Source of the DNA: an uncultured Collinsella sp.
GTDB lineage: Bacteria > Actinomycetota > Coriobacteriia > Coriobacteriales > Coriobacteriaceae
Direction of reading: 5' to 3'
Assembly (NCBI GenBank): GCA_934654625.1
Contig: CAKUGM010000001.1
Location: 62,001 to 126,000 of the forward strand
Length of the DNA stretch: 64,000 bases
The notes under the pieces are model-generated. The model did no database searches. It was given only the letters and a program-made list of their open reading frames with translations, and had not been told where the DNA came from. This document shows positions 7,667-16,332 of the stretch, piece after piece (positions within the stretch are counted from its first letter, which is position 1; the number at the start of each line of letters is the position of its first letter). A program made the position numbers and the translations under genes.

Positions 7667-8811
7667 TTCGCTTCCCGTTCGTCTTCGCTATCGACTATCT
7701 GGGTGCCGATTGGGCACAGGGCCTCATCAATGCCCTCCCCGCGGTTCTCACCCATTCGTTCGAGGTCATGGGCGGCATCCTTCCTGCTCTCGGCTTCGCC
7801 CTGACTATCATGGTTATCGGCAAGAAGGAGCTCATCCCCTTCTTCTTCCTGGGCTACTTCGCCGTTGCTTATCTGGGTATCCCTGTTATGGGCATGGCTA
7901 TCTTTGGCCTGATCATCGCCCTCGTTCTTCGCATGATCATGTTCCCCGAGGCTGCTAACGCCAAGGTGACCGCCACCTCCGAGGAGGACGTTAAGGAAAA
8001 GAGCGGTCTTCTCAACAAGAAGGACGTCACCAAGTCCTTCTGGCTGTACTACTTTGGCTGCGAAGAGTCCAACTCCTACGAGCGTCTGCAGAGCCTTGTG
8101 TACTGCGCATCCATGATTCCCTGCCTGAAGAAGCTTTACCCCAAGAAGGAGGACCTGTCTGAGGCTCTCAAGCGTCACCTGGCCTTCTTCAACACCGAGG
8201 GTACGCTCGGCGGCGTGATCCAGGGTATCTCCATCGCCATGGAGGAAGAGGCCGCAACCGAGGGCACCGTTCCCGGCTCCGCCATTACCTCCATCAAGAC
8301 CGGTCTCATGGGCCCCATCGCTGGTATGGGCGACGGTATCGTCTGGGCTGTCGTTATGCCTATCATCTACGGCGTCTTCATTCCGTACGCTTCTCAGGGC
8401 AGCGCCCTTGGCGGCATCATGCCTTTGATCCTGTGGCCTGGTATCACGATCATCATCCAGTACTTCATGACGCATCGTGGCTATAAGCTCGGTCGTCAGT
8501 CCATCACCGGTATCCTTCAGTCCGGCATGATGCAGTCCATCATCTTCGCTGCTAATGTGCTCGGCCTGATCATGATGGGCGCTCTTTCCAGCTCCTACAT
8601 CGCGATCACCACTCCGTTCCAGATCACCATGGGCGCTGGCAACACCCTCGTGTTCCAGGAGATCCTGGACGCTGTCGTCCCCGGTATCCTGCCGCTTGTG
8701 GCTGTGTTCGGCATCTACTTCTACATGCAGAAGAAGGGCCCGCGCTACAACGTCATCCTGCTGTCGATTATCGTCATCAGTGTCGTGTGCGCTCTCCTTG
8801 GCATCCTCTAA
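7645..8811 (+). CDS. C-terminal part of PTS IIC fused to IID (DgaC-DgaD-like)
   Basis: An open frame of 388 residues, opening at a GTG that is probably not a real start. Residues 1-105 are the C-terminal third of IIC (ALMGFVIRFPFVFAIDYLGA to RMIMFPEAANAK). A charged linker TSEEDVKEKSGLLNKKDV follows, then a full-length IID of about 270 residues (KSFWLYYFGCEESNSYERLQ, AFFNTEGTLGGVIQGISIAM, TSIKTGLMGPIAGMGDGI). No ATG or ribosome binding site separates IIC from IID, so the two membrane subunits, normally separate genes, appear fused. Without frame repair, IID can be made only by reinitiation. The operon implies transport of D-glucosaminate with phosphorylation at C6. Confidence 0.85.
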   Translation: MALMGFVIRFPFVFAIDYLGADWAQGLINALPAVLTHSFEVMGGILPALGFALTIMVIGKKELIPFFFLGYFAVAYLGIPVMGMAIFGLIIALVLRMIMFPEAANAKVTATSEEDVKEKSGLLNKKDVTKSFWLYYFGCEESNSYERLQSLVYCASMIPCLKKLYPKKEDLSEALKRHLAFFNTEGTLGGVIQGISIAMEEEAATEGTVPGSAITSIKTGLMGPIAGMGDGIVWAVVMPIIYGVFIPYASQGSALGGIMPLILWPGITIIIQYFMTHRGYKLGRQSITGILQSGMMQSIIFAANVLGLIMMGALSSSYIAITTPFQITMGAGNTLVFQEILDAVVPGILPLVAVFGIYFYMQKKGPRYNVILLSIIVISVVCALLGIL

Positions 8812-8830
8812 TAGCCAGCCTGGCGCCAAC

Positions 8831-8871
8831 GCCGTTGGCAGCGCGAGACTCCTCTTGGCGCTGCCAACGGC
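8831..8871 (+). terminator. strong hairpin between IID and dgaE
   Basis: A 14-bp perfect stem GCCGTTGGCAGCGC / GCGCTGCCAACGGC has a loop of 13 bases and is followed by TTTACTG. The T-tract is short, so it may attenuate transcription into the enzyme genes or protect the mRNA rather than end it. Confidence 0.6.
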
Positions 8872-8914
8872 TTTACTGTATCCATGGAATCATCGATATA
8901 CGAGAGGATTGACC

Positions 8915-10024
8915 TTGAGCATCTATCAAAACATCGGTTTGAAGCGTGTGGTCAACGCTTCTGGTCGTGTGACCAAACTGGGTGTTTCGACCATCAGTGA
9001 CAAGGTTGCCGCAGCTGCAGTTGAGGGCGCAAGCTCCTACGTGGTAATCGACGACCTTATCGATCGAGCCGGCGAGTTGATTGCGGAGCACACTGGAGCC
9101 GAGGGCGCCTGTGTGACGTCTTGCGCTTCGGCGGCGCTGGCTCTGTCCATCGCCGGCTTGGTGACGCGCGGTCAGTGGACTGCTGTCTACAAGCTTCCCG
9201 ATCCCTGCGGGGCGGCAAACGAGGTGGTTCTTCAGAAGGGCCATTCGATCGACTTTGGCGCGCCCATCCAGACCATGATTCGTCTTGGCGGCGGCTGCCC
9301 TGTCGAGTGCGGCCAGGCAAATGAGGTGCACCCCGAGGATATCGAGGAGGCCATCACCGATAAAACCGTTTGCTTGCTCTACGTGAAGAGCCACCATTGC
9401 GTGCAAAAGGGCATGGTTGATATCGAGACGATGCGCGACATCGCTCACGCCCACAACCTCCCCTTCGTGATGGATTGCGCTGCCGAGGAGGATTTCCGCA
9501 AGTACGTCGCTCTGGGCGCCGATATCGTCTGCTACTCGGGTGCAAAGGCGCTTGAGGCCACGACCTCGGGATTTATGTGCGGCAAGCGCGAGTATGCCGA
9601 GTGGGCAAAACGTCAGTACCACGGTGTGGGACGTGCCATGAAGGTGGGCAAGGAGCAGATCATGGGTCTTCTTGCCGCGCTCGATCAGTACGAGGCGCGC
9701 GATCATGCCGCCGAGGTCGAGGTCAATGTGGCGAAGATCGATTGGCTTGTCAGCGAGATCAATCAGATCCGCGGTTTGCATGCCGAGAAGATTCAGGACG
9801 AGGCGGGACGTGCGATTTTCCGCTGTCGCATCACCTTTGATTCCGAGGCCCCTGCGGGACTCACCATGGAGCAGGTCAACGAGAAGCTTGTTTCGGGCAA
9901 TCCGATTGTGTGGGCCCGTACAGAGTTTTTGAACCTTGGGAAGATCGATTTCGACCCGCGTCCGATGCTCGAGGGCGATGAGGAGCTTATCGTCGAAGTT
10001 CTCAAACAGATTATGGAGGGCTAA
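8915..10024 (+). CDS. dgaE: D-glucosaminate-6-phosphate ammonia-lyase DgaE
   Basis: A 369-residue PLP enzyme of the SelA-like fold. It converts D-glucosaminate 6-phosphate to 2-keto-3-deoxygluconate 6-phosphate and ammonia. The Schiff-base lysine is K211 in CYSGAKALEATTSGF, and the aspartate of FVMDCAAEED binds the pyridine nitrogen. The frame is open far upstream to 8696, but that part overlaps IID in another frame and is Arg/Ser-rich noise. A TTG at 8915, seven bases after GAGAGGA and reading MSIYQNIGLKRVVNASGRVT, is the best start. The pairing with dgaF four bases downstream makes the assignment firm; SelA itself is excluded by that partner and by the lack of selenocysteine context. Confidence 0.88.
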   Translation: MSIYQNIGLKRVVNASGRVTKLGVSTISDKVAAAAVEGASSYVVIDDLIDRAGELIAEHTGAEGACVTSCASAALALSIAGLVTRGQWTAVYKLPDPCGAANEVVLQKGHSIDFGAPIQTMIRLGGGCPVECGQANEVHPEDIEEAITDKTVCLLYVKSHHCVQKGMVDIETMRDIAHAHNLPFVMDCAAEEDFRKYVALGADIVCYSGAKALEATTSGFMCGKREYAEWAKRQYHGVGRAMKVGKEQIMGLLAALDQYEARDHAAEVEVNVAKIDWLVSEINQIRGLHAEKIQDEAGRAIFRCRITFDSEAPAGLTMEQVNEKLVSGNPIVWARTEFLNLGKIDFDPRPMLEGDEELIVEVLKQIMEG

Positions 10025-10027
10025 ATA

Positions 10028-10762
10028 ATGCCGATTAACTACTATAACGACCGTGTTTGTCTGAATGTTCTGGGCGGATCGCTGCAGAATGCCGCCGATA
10101 TCTACAAGGCCGCTGAGGGCCATGTTGAGGTTGGCGTTCTTACCGCCGATTACGATACCGTCGAGGCTGCTATCGAGGACATGAACAAGTACATGGATGT
10201 TCTTGAGGGCAATCTCTCGGTTGGCCTGGGTGGCGGCAACCCCAACCAGTGGCGTGCCGTGGCCGAGGTCGCAAAGGAGATCAAGGCCAACCACTTCAAC
10301 CAGGCCTTCTGCGCCGTCTCTGCTACCCGTGCGAACGTGGGTAACGACGAGTGCCACATCAATGCCATGGTTGGCCCTTCCGGAACCCCCGGCCTCGTCA
10401 AGATCTCGACGGGTCCGCTTTCCCGCGAGTGCGCCGAGCCCGCACTCGTTCCCGCCGATACCCTGATTGCTATCGTGAAGGAGATGGGCGGCAACTCGCT
10501 CAAGTTCTTCCCCATGGGCGGCCTCAAGGTCAAAGAGGAGCTCAAGGCGGTTTCCGAGGCATGTGCACGTCAGGACTTCATCTTGGAGCCGACGGGCGGC
10601 ATCGACCTGGAGAACTTCGAGGAGATCATGCACATCATTCTGGACGCCGGTGTGCCCAAGGTGATTCCGCACGTTTATAGCTCGATTATCGATAAGGCCA
10701 CGGGCGACACGCGCATCGAGGACGTCGAGCGTCTCCTTGCCATGGTCAGGGCCATGGTTTAG
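10028..10762 (+). CDS. dgaF: 2-dehydro-3-deoxy-6-phosphogluconate aldolase DgaF
   Basis: A 244-residue protein of the DgaF (KDGP aldolase, DUF4310-neighbour) family, which cleaves 2-keto-3-deoxygluconate 6-phosphate to pyruvate and glyceraldehyde 3-phosphate. The sequence VLGGSLQNAADIYKAAEGHV, SVGLGGGNPNQW, a buried lysine in GGNSLKFFPMGGLK and EPTGGIDLENF fit a TIM-barrel class I aldolase, with the lysine likely to form the Schiff base. It starts four bases after dgaE and ends the operon. With the PTS genes it makes a complete route from external D-glucosaminate to central metabolism. Confidence 0.88.
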   Translation: MPINYYNDRVCLNVLGGSLQNAADIYKAAEGHVEVGVLTADYDTVEAAIEDMNKYMDVLEGNLSVGLGGGNPNQWRAVAEVAKEIKANHFNQAFCAVSATRANVGNDECHINAMVGPSGTPGLVKISTGPLSRECAEPALVPADTLIAIVKEMGGNSLKFFPMGGLKVKEELKAVSEACARQDFILEPTGGIDLENFEEIMHIILDAGVPKVIPHVYSSIIDKATGDTRIEDVERLLAMVRAMV

Positions 10763-10860
10763 GTACCGTAAGTGCAGTAATACGGTGTAGATGTTCCCAA
10801 CGCGGAGCCTTATCGCGTAATTCGGTCGCTGCCTATGGGAATATAAAACTAGAACGCTTT

Positions 10861-10893
10861 GAATCGGATCCCGATACGCTTGGGATCCGATTC
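10861..10893 (+). terminator. terminator after dgaF
   Basis: A perfect 12-bp stem GAATCGGATCCC / GGGATCCGATTC with a 9-base loop is followed by GATTT. It separates dgaF from the regulator gene, which probably has its own promoter. Confidence 0.75.
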
Positions 10894-10932
10894 GATTTAG
10901 ATGACATGTCTAGCATGGTGGTTTGAGGGTTA

Positions 10933-11655
10933 GTGGCAAAATACAAGGACATCGTTAAAGATATCGAGGGCTGTATTCGAAGAGGCGATCTGCAGCCTTA
11001 CGATCAGCTGCCTACGGTTGTGGAGATGACCAAGGCGTATCACGTGAGCCGCACAACAATCGAGCAGGTTATGGATGAGCTCGAGAAGCGCGGCCTCGTT
11101 TCGCGCAAGCGCGGGTCGGGCGTATACGTGAAGAAGGTCGCGACGCAGTCCTTCGACAAGCCGCTCAACACCATTTCCCTTACCGACGATATCGATGTAA
11201 ATCTTGCCAAACACCCAAGCTGCACGGTCCACGAGTTCACCGTGGTCAAACCCGATGAGCATGTGCGCCATGAGCTCGGCTTGCATGAGTTTAGCTTTAC
11301 GTTCTATATCGAACGCTCGCATCTGCATAACGGACAGGCGATTGACGTGCAGTACCTCTATTATCCGGTCGAGATTTTTAGGGATATTCGCCTGACGTCT
11401 GCCGAGACATCTATTCGCCAATGGATTGATGAGAATTACGAAGTCACGCCCGATAGCTTTCATAAGACATTGCGAGCGGTGACGGCGTCGGAGCGCGAAT
11501 GCGAAATCCTGGGTATTCCCGAGGGGTCGCCTTTGCTTGAGGTCGAGCAGATCGGCTATCTGGACGATGGCCGTCCTTTTGAGAGTCTGGTGGCCCGATT
11601 CCCCGGAGACCGCTCCGAGTATCAGACCATCGACTCGGATTCATTGCCTGTTTAA
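10933..11655 (+). CDS. GntR/HutC-family regulator of the glucosaminate locus
   Basis: A 240-residue regulator with GTG start. An N-terminal winged helix (residues 1-70; LQPYDQLPTVVEMTKAYHVS, TTIEQVMDELEKRGLVSRKR, GSGVYV) is followed by a UTRA effector domain (about 90-235; SFTFYIERSHLHNGQAIDVQ, then ILGIPEGSPLLEVEQIGYLD). This is the HutC branch, whose members usually bind phosphosugars or sugar acids and act as repressors. Its place at the end of the dga locus, with no other operon nearby, makes it the likely local repressor. In Salmonella the dga operon uses a sigma-54 activator (DgaR) instead, so the control here would be of a different type. A candidate operator lies at 6196-6211. Confidence 0.87.
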   Translation: MAKYKDIVKDIEGCIRRGDLQPYDQLPTVVEMTKAYHVSRTTIEQVMDELEKRGLVSRKRGSGVYVKKVATQSFDKPLNTISLTDDIDVNLAKHPSCTVHEFTVVKPDEHVRHELGLHEFSFTFYIERSHLHNGQAIDVQYLYYPVEIFRDIRLTSAETSIRQWIDENYEVTPDSFHKTLRAVTASERECEILGIPEGSPLLEVEQIGYLDDGRPFESLVARFPGDRSEYQTIDSDSLPV

Positions 11656-11684
11656 TTCGCTCGTTTTCAACATGCTCGGTACAG

Positions 11685-11722
11685 CGAAGGCCTCCCTGCT
11701 CATACGAGCGGGGAGGCCTTCG
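11685..11722. terminator. hairpin right of the glucosaminate locus (repeat copy 2)
   Basis: A stem of 12-13 bp, CGAAGGCCTCCCT / GGGGAGGCCTTCG with one wobble, has loop GCTCATACGAGC. It stands between convergent genes and can serve both. It closely resembles the hairpin at 5918-5953 in stem and loop. Confidence 0.75.
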
Positions 11723-11746
11723 AGCATTGTGGCATTTTGAAGCAGG

Positions 11747-14539
11747 TTATCGCGCGTCGGCGCCACCCGCCGCGAGTTTCTTTTCGATCTTGCCCACAAA
11801 GTGAATCAGCGGGATGGTGACCACCAGGTAGTAAAGCGCAGCGCAGATGTAGGGCGTGATGTTGCCCGTGGTTGCGGTGAGGTTCTTGGAGAACATCATC
11901 AGCTCCATGACACCTACGCTCGAGAGGAGCGAAGTATCCTTGTAGAGCATAACGAACTCGCTGGTCATGGTGGGAATCACACGGCGGATGGACTGCGGGA
12001 TGATGATAAGCGCCATGGTTTGGAACCAGTTCATGCCCAGCGCGGTTGCGGCCTCGTGCTGGCCCTTGCTGATGGATTCGATGCCCGCGCGGAAAATCTC
12101 GGCAAGATAGGCGGAGCAGTTGATGGCGAGCACAGCCACGCCGAGCGGCAGGTTGGGCAGGTTGAGGCCGATCATCGGCAGGCCAAAGAAGGCGATGTAG
12201 ATCTGCAGGAAGAGCGGCGTGCCGCGCAAGAAGTTGATGTAGCAGATGGCGATGCCGCGCAGGTAGCGACGACGGCTCATCTTCATAAAGGCAAAGAGCA
12301 GGCCGATGGGGATGGCAAGCGGGAAGCCAATGGCGGTGACGAGCAGTGCGATGCCCCAGCCTTGGAAGAGCGAGGCGATCGAGGTCACCACGTACTGCGG
12401 CTTAAAGAACATGCCCAGGAAGGGGTTGGCGTTCCATGCTCCGACCCAGGATTGATCATCGAGCCAGCGGACGATATTCTGCACGACCGTGCTCTCGGTT
12501 ACGGCGACGGTGGGGCTGGTGGGAAGATCGCGTTCGCTTCCATCGGCAAGCTCGTAGGTACCGTCAACGGCGTAGGCGCCGGCGGAGCTGGGGAATACGA
12601 CGCCCTCGACTTCAATGCGGAGGCTGCTGCCAGCGGCGATGGGTTCGGCGAAGGAAATCGCCAGGTTCGATTTCTCGACTTTAGCCGTCGCCTCGACGTC
12701 GGTGCGATCAAGGCCGTTGAGCACGGTTACCGTAGCGCTGGAGTCTTCGAACGAGCCGCCCTCGGGCAAGGCAAGCGTGACCTTGCTGACGCTCTCTTCG
12801 GTGCCGGTTGTCGCTTCCCAGGTCAGGCGCGTGGCAATGCCGCCAAGCACATTGGTGCCGCCGTCTTCGTTGGAGCGTGCGGTGGCTTTTGTGACCTGCA
12901 GCGTGGATGAGGAACCCTCGCTCGCGCCGGCATCTTCGCTGGCGCTGGTAGCAGAAGCCCCATCGCTGCTACTTGGCGTGGAGCCAAAGTACTTCTCGTA
13001 CAGCTCATCGTATTCACCGGAGTCCTTGAGCTCGGCCAGCGCCTGGTTGATGGCGGCGGTGAGCTCGGGGTTGTCTTTAGACACCGCGATGCCAAACTGC
13101 TCCCCGGTGGGAATCTCTTTGATGATGGTCATGTTGGTAAAGGAGCTCTTGACCATCCACTGCTCGACGGGAAGGTCACAGATAACCGCTTGGCACTGGT
13201 CGCTCATCACGGCGGTGAATGCAGCGGTCCAGTCGTCGAAGGTCACGACTGTTGCGTTGGGCAGATTTTCGGTCGCCCATTCTTCGGACGTGGTGCCGGA
13301 CTGCGCTGCGATTTTCACACCCTCGACGTTGAGGCTATCGAGCGAGTCGTACTGGGAGCCCATGACCGTGGCGATGCCCTGGTTCGAATCCATATAAGGA
13401 TCGGTGAAGTCGATTTCCTTTTTACGCGCGTCGTTGATTGTGATGTTGCAGGCGCCGACATCGGTCTTCACGCCCTGCTTGACCATCGGGATGATATTGT
13501 CGAACTTCTGGGCGGGCAGGTAGTTGAGCTCGAGGCCCAGCTTGTTGGCGATCTTGCCCATCAGCTCGAAGGTGAATCCCTGGTCGTTGCCCGCGTCGTC
13601 CACGTACTCGAACGGCGGGGTGGCAAGGTCGCTCGCGACGGTGAGCTTGCCGTCTTCGACAAGGCTATAGCCTTCCGTGTCTGCGGTAGAGCTGGAGCTG
13701 CTGCTCGGCTTGGTGCCAAAGTATTTCTCGTAGAGCTCGTCGTAGCGACCGTCGGCGCGAATCTGTTTAAGGGCGGTGTTGATGGCGGCGGTGAGCTCGG
13801 GGTTGTCCTTGGAAACCGCGATGCCAAACTGCTCGCCGGTGGGAACCTCTTCGATGATTTCCATATCCGTGAACGAGCTGTTGACCATCCACTGCTCGAC
13901 GGGAAGGTCGCACACAACTGCCTGACACTGGCCGCTCATCACGGCGGTGAAGGCGGCGGTCCAGTCATCAAAGTTGACGGTGGTTGCGTTGGGCAGATTT
14001 TCTTGCGCCCACTCCTCGGAGGTGGTGCCCGATTGAACGGCGATTTTTACGCCAGCGACATTAAGCGAGTCGGTATCGGTGTAGCCCGAGTTCTTAGCGA
14101 CGGCGACGCCTTGGTTGGAATCCATGTAGGGGTCGGTGAAGTCGACCTCTTTCTTACGTGCGTCGTTGATGGTGATGTTGCATGCCGAGACATCGGTCTT
14201 TACGGCCTGCTTGGCCATCGGGATGATGTTGTCGAACTTCTGGGCGGGCAGGTAGTTGAGCTCGAGGCCCATCTCCTGGGCGATCATGTCCATGAGCTCC
14301 ACGGTAAAGCCCTGGTCGTTGCCCGCGTCGTCCACGTACTCGAACGGCGGGGTGGCAAGGTCGCTCGCGACGGTGAGCTTGCCGTCCTCGACAAGCTTGT
14401 AGCCGCCGTCTTGTGCAGATCCGTTTGACGTAGCAGCACCGCAGCCGGAAAGAGCGAGCGCTGCGGCGATAAGCGAGGTCAGGCATAGGGCGAGGGACGC
14501 GCGGCGGGCAGATTGGGCAAAACGGTAAAGTGTGCGCAT
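11747..14539 (-). CDS. amino-acid ABC transporter: lipoprotein with two tandem binding domains fused to permease
   Basis: A 930-residue polypeptide. A lipoprotein signal ends in ALSGC near residue 33. Two family-3 solute-binding domains follow (about 45-275 and 290-520), each beginning GKLTVASDLATPPFEYVDDA and sharing most residues. A Ser-rich linker leads to a predicted beta-sandwich segment (about 560-690), then a permease domain (about 720-925) with several membrane segments and the amino-acid-permease EAA loop (GQHEAATALGMNWFQTMALI). The plan resembles GlnP of Lactococcus, which has two binding domains on a glutamine/glutamate permease, but the extra beta domain is unlike it. The substrate is probably a polar amino acid. 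No ATPase gene is adjacent, so the ATP-binding subunit must come from elsewhere. It stands alone, facing murE divergently. Confidence 0.9.
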   Translation of the reverse strand: MRTLYRFAQSARRASLALCLTSLIAAALALSGCGAATSNGSAQDGGYKLVEDGKLTVASDLATPPFEYVDDAGNDQGFTVELMDMIAQEMGLELNYLPAQKFDNIIPMAKQAVKTDVSACNITINDARKKEVDFTDPYMDSNQGVAVAKNSGYTDTDSLNVAGVKIAVQSGTTSEEWAQENLPNATTVNFDDWTAAFTAVMSGQCQAVVCDLPVEQWMVNSSFTDMEIIEEVPTGEQFGIAVSKDNPELTAAINTALKQIRADGRYDELYEKYFGTKPSSSSSSTADTEGYSLVEDGKLTVASDLATPPFEYVDDAGNDQGFTFELMGKIANKLGLELNYLPAQKFDNIIPMVKQGVKTDVGACNITINDARKKEIDFTDPYMDSNQGIATVMGSQYDSLDSLNVEGVKIAAQSGTTSEEWATENLPNATVVTFDDWTAAFTAVMSDQCQAVICDLPVEQWMVKSSFTNMTIIKEIPTGEQFGIAVSKDNPELTAAINQALAELKDSGEYDELYEKYFGSTPSSSDGASATSASEDAGASEGSSSTLQVTKATARSNEDGGTNVLGGIATRLTWEATTGTEESVSKVTLALPEGGSFEDSSATVTVLNGLDRTDVEATAKVEKSNLAISFAEPIAAGSSLRIEVEGVVFPSSAGAYAVDGTYELADGSERDLPTSPTVAVTESTVVQNIVRWLDDQSWVGAWNANPFLGMFFKPQYVVTSIASLFQGWGIALLVTAIGFPLAIPIGLLFAFMKMSRRRYLRGIAICYINFLRGTPLFLQIYIAFFGLPMIGLNLPNLPLGVAVLAINCSAYLAEIFRAGIESISKGQHEAATALGMNWFQTMALIIIPQSIRRVIPTMTSEFVMLYKDTSLLSSVGVMELMMFSKNLTATTGNITPYICAALYYLVVTIPLIHFVGKIEKKLAAGGADAR
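12968..14407. repeat. tandem duplication encoding the two solute-binding domains
   Basis: Two imperfect direct copies lie inside the ABC transporter gene, with an offset of 732 bases (244 codons). The match is often exact over tens of bases, for example from 13581 and from 14313, where both copies read TGGTCGTTGCCCGCGTCGTC and continue identically for about 70 bases. Confidence 0.9.
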
Positions 14540-14646
14540 ATGGTTCTTTCTGCCGATTGAGTGGATGAGCTGCGTTTATGCAGACAAAAAGCATAGCACT
14601 TGGATGTCTTGACCCCGATTCCTCCATGCGTCCGTAAATAACAATT

Positions 14647-14652
14647 TATAAT
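14647..14652 (+). promoter_or_regulatory. -10 box of murE
   Basis: A perfect TATAAT sits 60 bases before the murE start in an AT-rich patch. No convincing -35 box is placed 16-18 bases upstream. Confidence 0.45.
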
Positions 14653-14711
14653 GCTGGTGCGTTTGATTTATACGGGGCGCTTTTGCCCGCCGTGATAAGG
14701 AGAGCCGATTT

Positions 14712-16241
14712 ATGCAAGAAACCACGCAGACTGCGCATGCCCTGGGTGCGCTTGTCGAGGCGCTCAGAGGTGCCGATGTCTTTGTTCGTGCCGATGAATT
14801 TGATGCCGATGCGCGCATCGAATTTGCCATCGATAACTCGCAGCTGAGCCGTGCCAACACCCTTTTTGTATGCAAGGGTGCGAGCTTTAAGCGCGAGTAC
14901 TTAATGCAGGCAATCGAAGCGGGCGCCGTTGCCTATGTTTCCGAAATCGATTACGAGGTCGACGTTCCCTGCATCATGGTGAGCGATATTCGCTGTGCTC
15001 TGGGCTGTCTGGCCGATATGGCTTACGACCATCCCAGCGGAAAGGTCGGCGTGTGCGCCTTCACAGGCACCAAGGGCAAGACTACGAGCGCCTACTATCT
15101 CAAGGGGGTGCTCGATGCGCATGCACGCCTTGCGGGCTGTCACACGGCCGCCCTGTTCTCGAGCGTCGAGTTTGACGACGGTGTCGAGTCTGGTATCTCC
15201 AAGCTTACGACGCCGGAGTCCTTTGAGCTCGAGCGCCATCTCTCGAATGCCACTGTGAGCGGTTGCGAACATGTGATCATGGAGGCCTCGAGTCAGGCAC
15301 TTAAGTACCAGCGCACCTACGGCGTCGATTTTGCCGTGGGCGCGTTTACCAATATCGGCGAGGATCATATCTCGCTCATCGAGCACCCGACGTTCGAGGA
15401 CTACTTCGCTTCTAAGCTCAAGATTTTCAAGCAGAGTCGCGCCGGGGTGGTCAACCTCGATATGGACCACCTGGACGAAGTGCTCGAGGCGGCTCGCGTG
15501 TGCGAGCGCGTCGTGACGTACTCGCTCACCAATACCGATGCCGATGTCTACACTACGAACCTGGTTCATGGTCCGCGCGGCATCGTGGCCTCGGTGGTCA
15601 CCCCGCGTTTCTCGCGCGATGTGCTGGTGCCCACGCCCGTCAAGTTCAATATCTCCAATGTGCTTGGCGCTATCGCCTGCGCCGAGGCATTGGGTATTGA
15701 AGAAGAAGCCATCGTCCATGGCTTTGAGCAGGTTCGCGTGCCCGGTCGTATGGAAATGTACCCCACCGAGTCCGGCACCATTGTGGGCGTGGTCGATTTT
15801 GCGCACAACGGCATGAGCCTCGAGACCATGCTTCGCGATCTGCGCGAGAACTATCCCGAGCGCGAGCTTGCCGTGGTGTTTGGCGCCACGGGCGGCAAGG
15901 GAGTCGATCGCCGCGAGACCATGGGCGTCGCTGCAGGCAAGTATGCCGACCGCATCGTGATCACCGAGGATGATCCCGGTCCCGAGGACCCGCAGGACAT
16001 CTGCCAGACCATCGCTCACTTTGTGGACGAGCAGGGCAACCGTAACTGGAAGATCGTGCTCGACCGCGAGGAAGCCATTCGTACGCTCGTGCGCGAGACC
16101 GCGGGTCCGGCCGTGGTAATCGTAACGGGCAAGGGCCACGAGACGCGCATGCTGCGCAAGAACGGACCTGAGCCTTGTCGCGCCGACGGCCCTATCCTGC
16201 AAGAAACGCTCGATGCGTTCGAGGCGGGAAATCCGCTTTAA
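14712..16241 (+). CDS. murE: UDP-N-acetylmuramoyl-tripeptide synthetase MurE (Mur ligase family)
   Basis: A 509-residue Mur ligase that adds the third amino acid to UDP-MurNAc-L-Ala-D-Glu in the cytoplasm. The ATP loop is FTGTKGKTTSAYYL (near residue 118). EASSQAL and the TNIGEDHISLIEHP segment mark the central domain, and VDFAHNGMSLETML and FGATGGKGVDRRETMG the C-terminal one. The amino-acid selecting motif reads TEDDPGPEDP where meso-diaminopimelate enzymes have DNPR, so the Arg that contacts diaminopimelate is missing. This suggests lysine or ornithine as substrate, which would suit Collinsella-type peptidoglycan. The start has GATAAGGAG upstream. It stands as a single gene here, without the rest of the mur cluster. 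Confidence 0.9.
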   Translation: MQETTQTAHALGALVEALRGADVFVRADEFDADARIEFAIDNSQLSRANTLFVCKGASFKREYLMQAIEAGAVAYVSEIDYEVDVPCIMVSDIRCALGCLADMAYDHPSGKVGVCAFTGTKGKTTSAYYLKGVLDAHARLAGCHTAALFSSVEFDDGVESGISKLTTPESFELERHLSNATVSGCEHVIMEASSQALKYQRTYGVDFAVGAFTNIGEDHISLIEHPTFEDYFASKLKIFKQSRAGVVNLDMDHLDEVLEAARVCERVVTYSLTNTDADVYTTNLVHGPRGIVASVVTPRFSRDVLVPTPVKFNISNVLGAIACAEALGIEEEAIVHGFEQVRVPGRMEMYPTESGTIVGVVDFAHNGMSLETMLRDLRENYPERELAVVFGATGGKGVDRRETMGVAAGKYADRIVITEDDPGPEDPQDICQTIAHFVDEQGNRNWKIVLDREEAIRTLVRETAGPAVVIVTGKGHETRMLRKNGPEPCRADGPILQETLDAFEAGNPL

Positions 16242-16332
16242 GATCACCGAACGTCGGAAGTTCAATTCGGCCACACGGGTACCATGCATATATCGCCTGC
16301 ATACGTACACCAACGCACAATGAGGGGCAACT

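Noticed and set aside
8696-8914. N-terminal extension of DgaE
   Set aside because: The frame is open but overlaps IID in another frame and codes for Arg/Ser-rich sequence; a TTG with a ribosome binding site at 8915 fits the family start.
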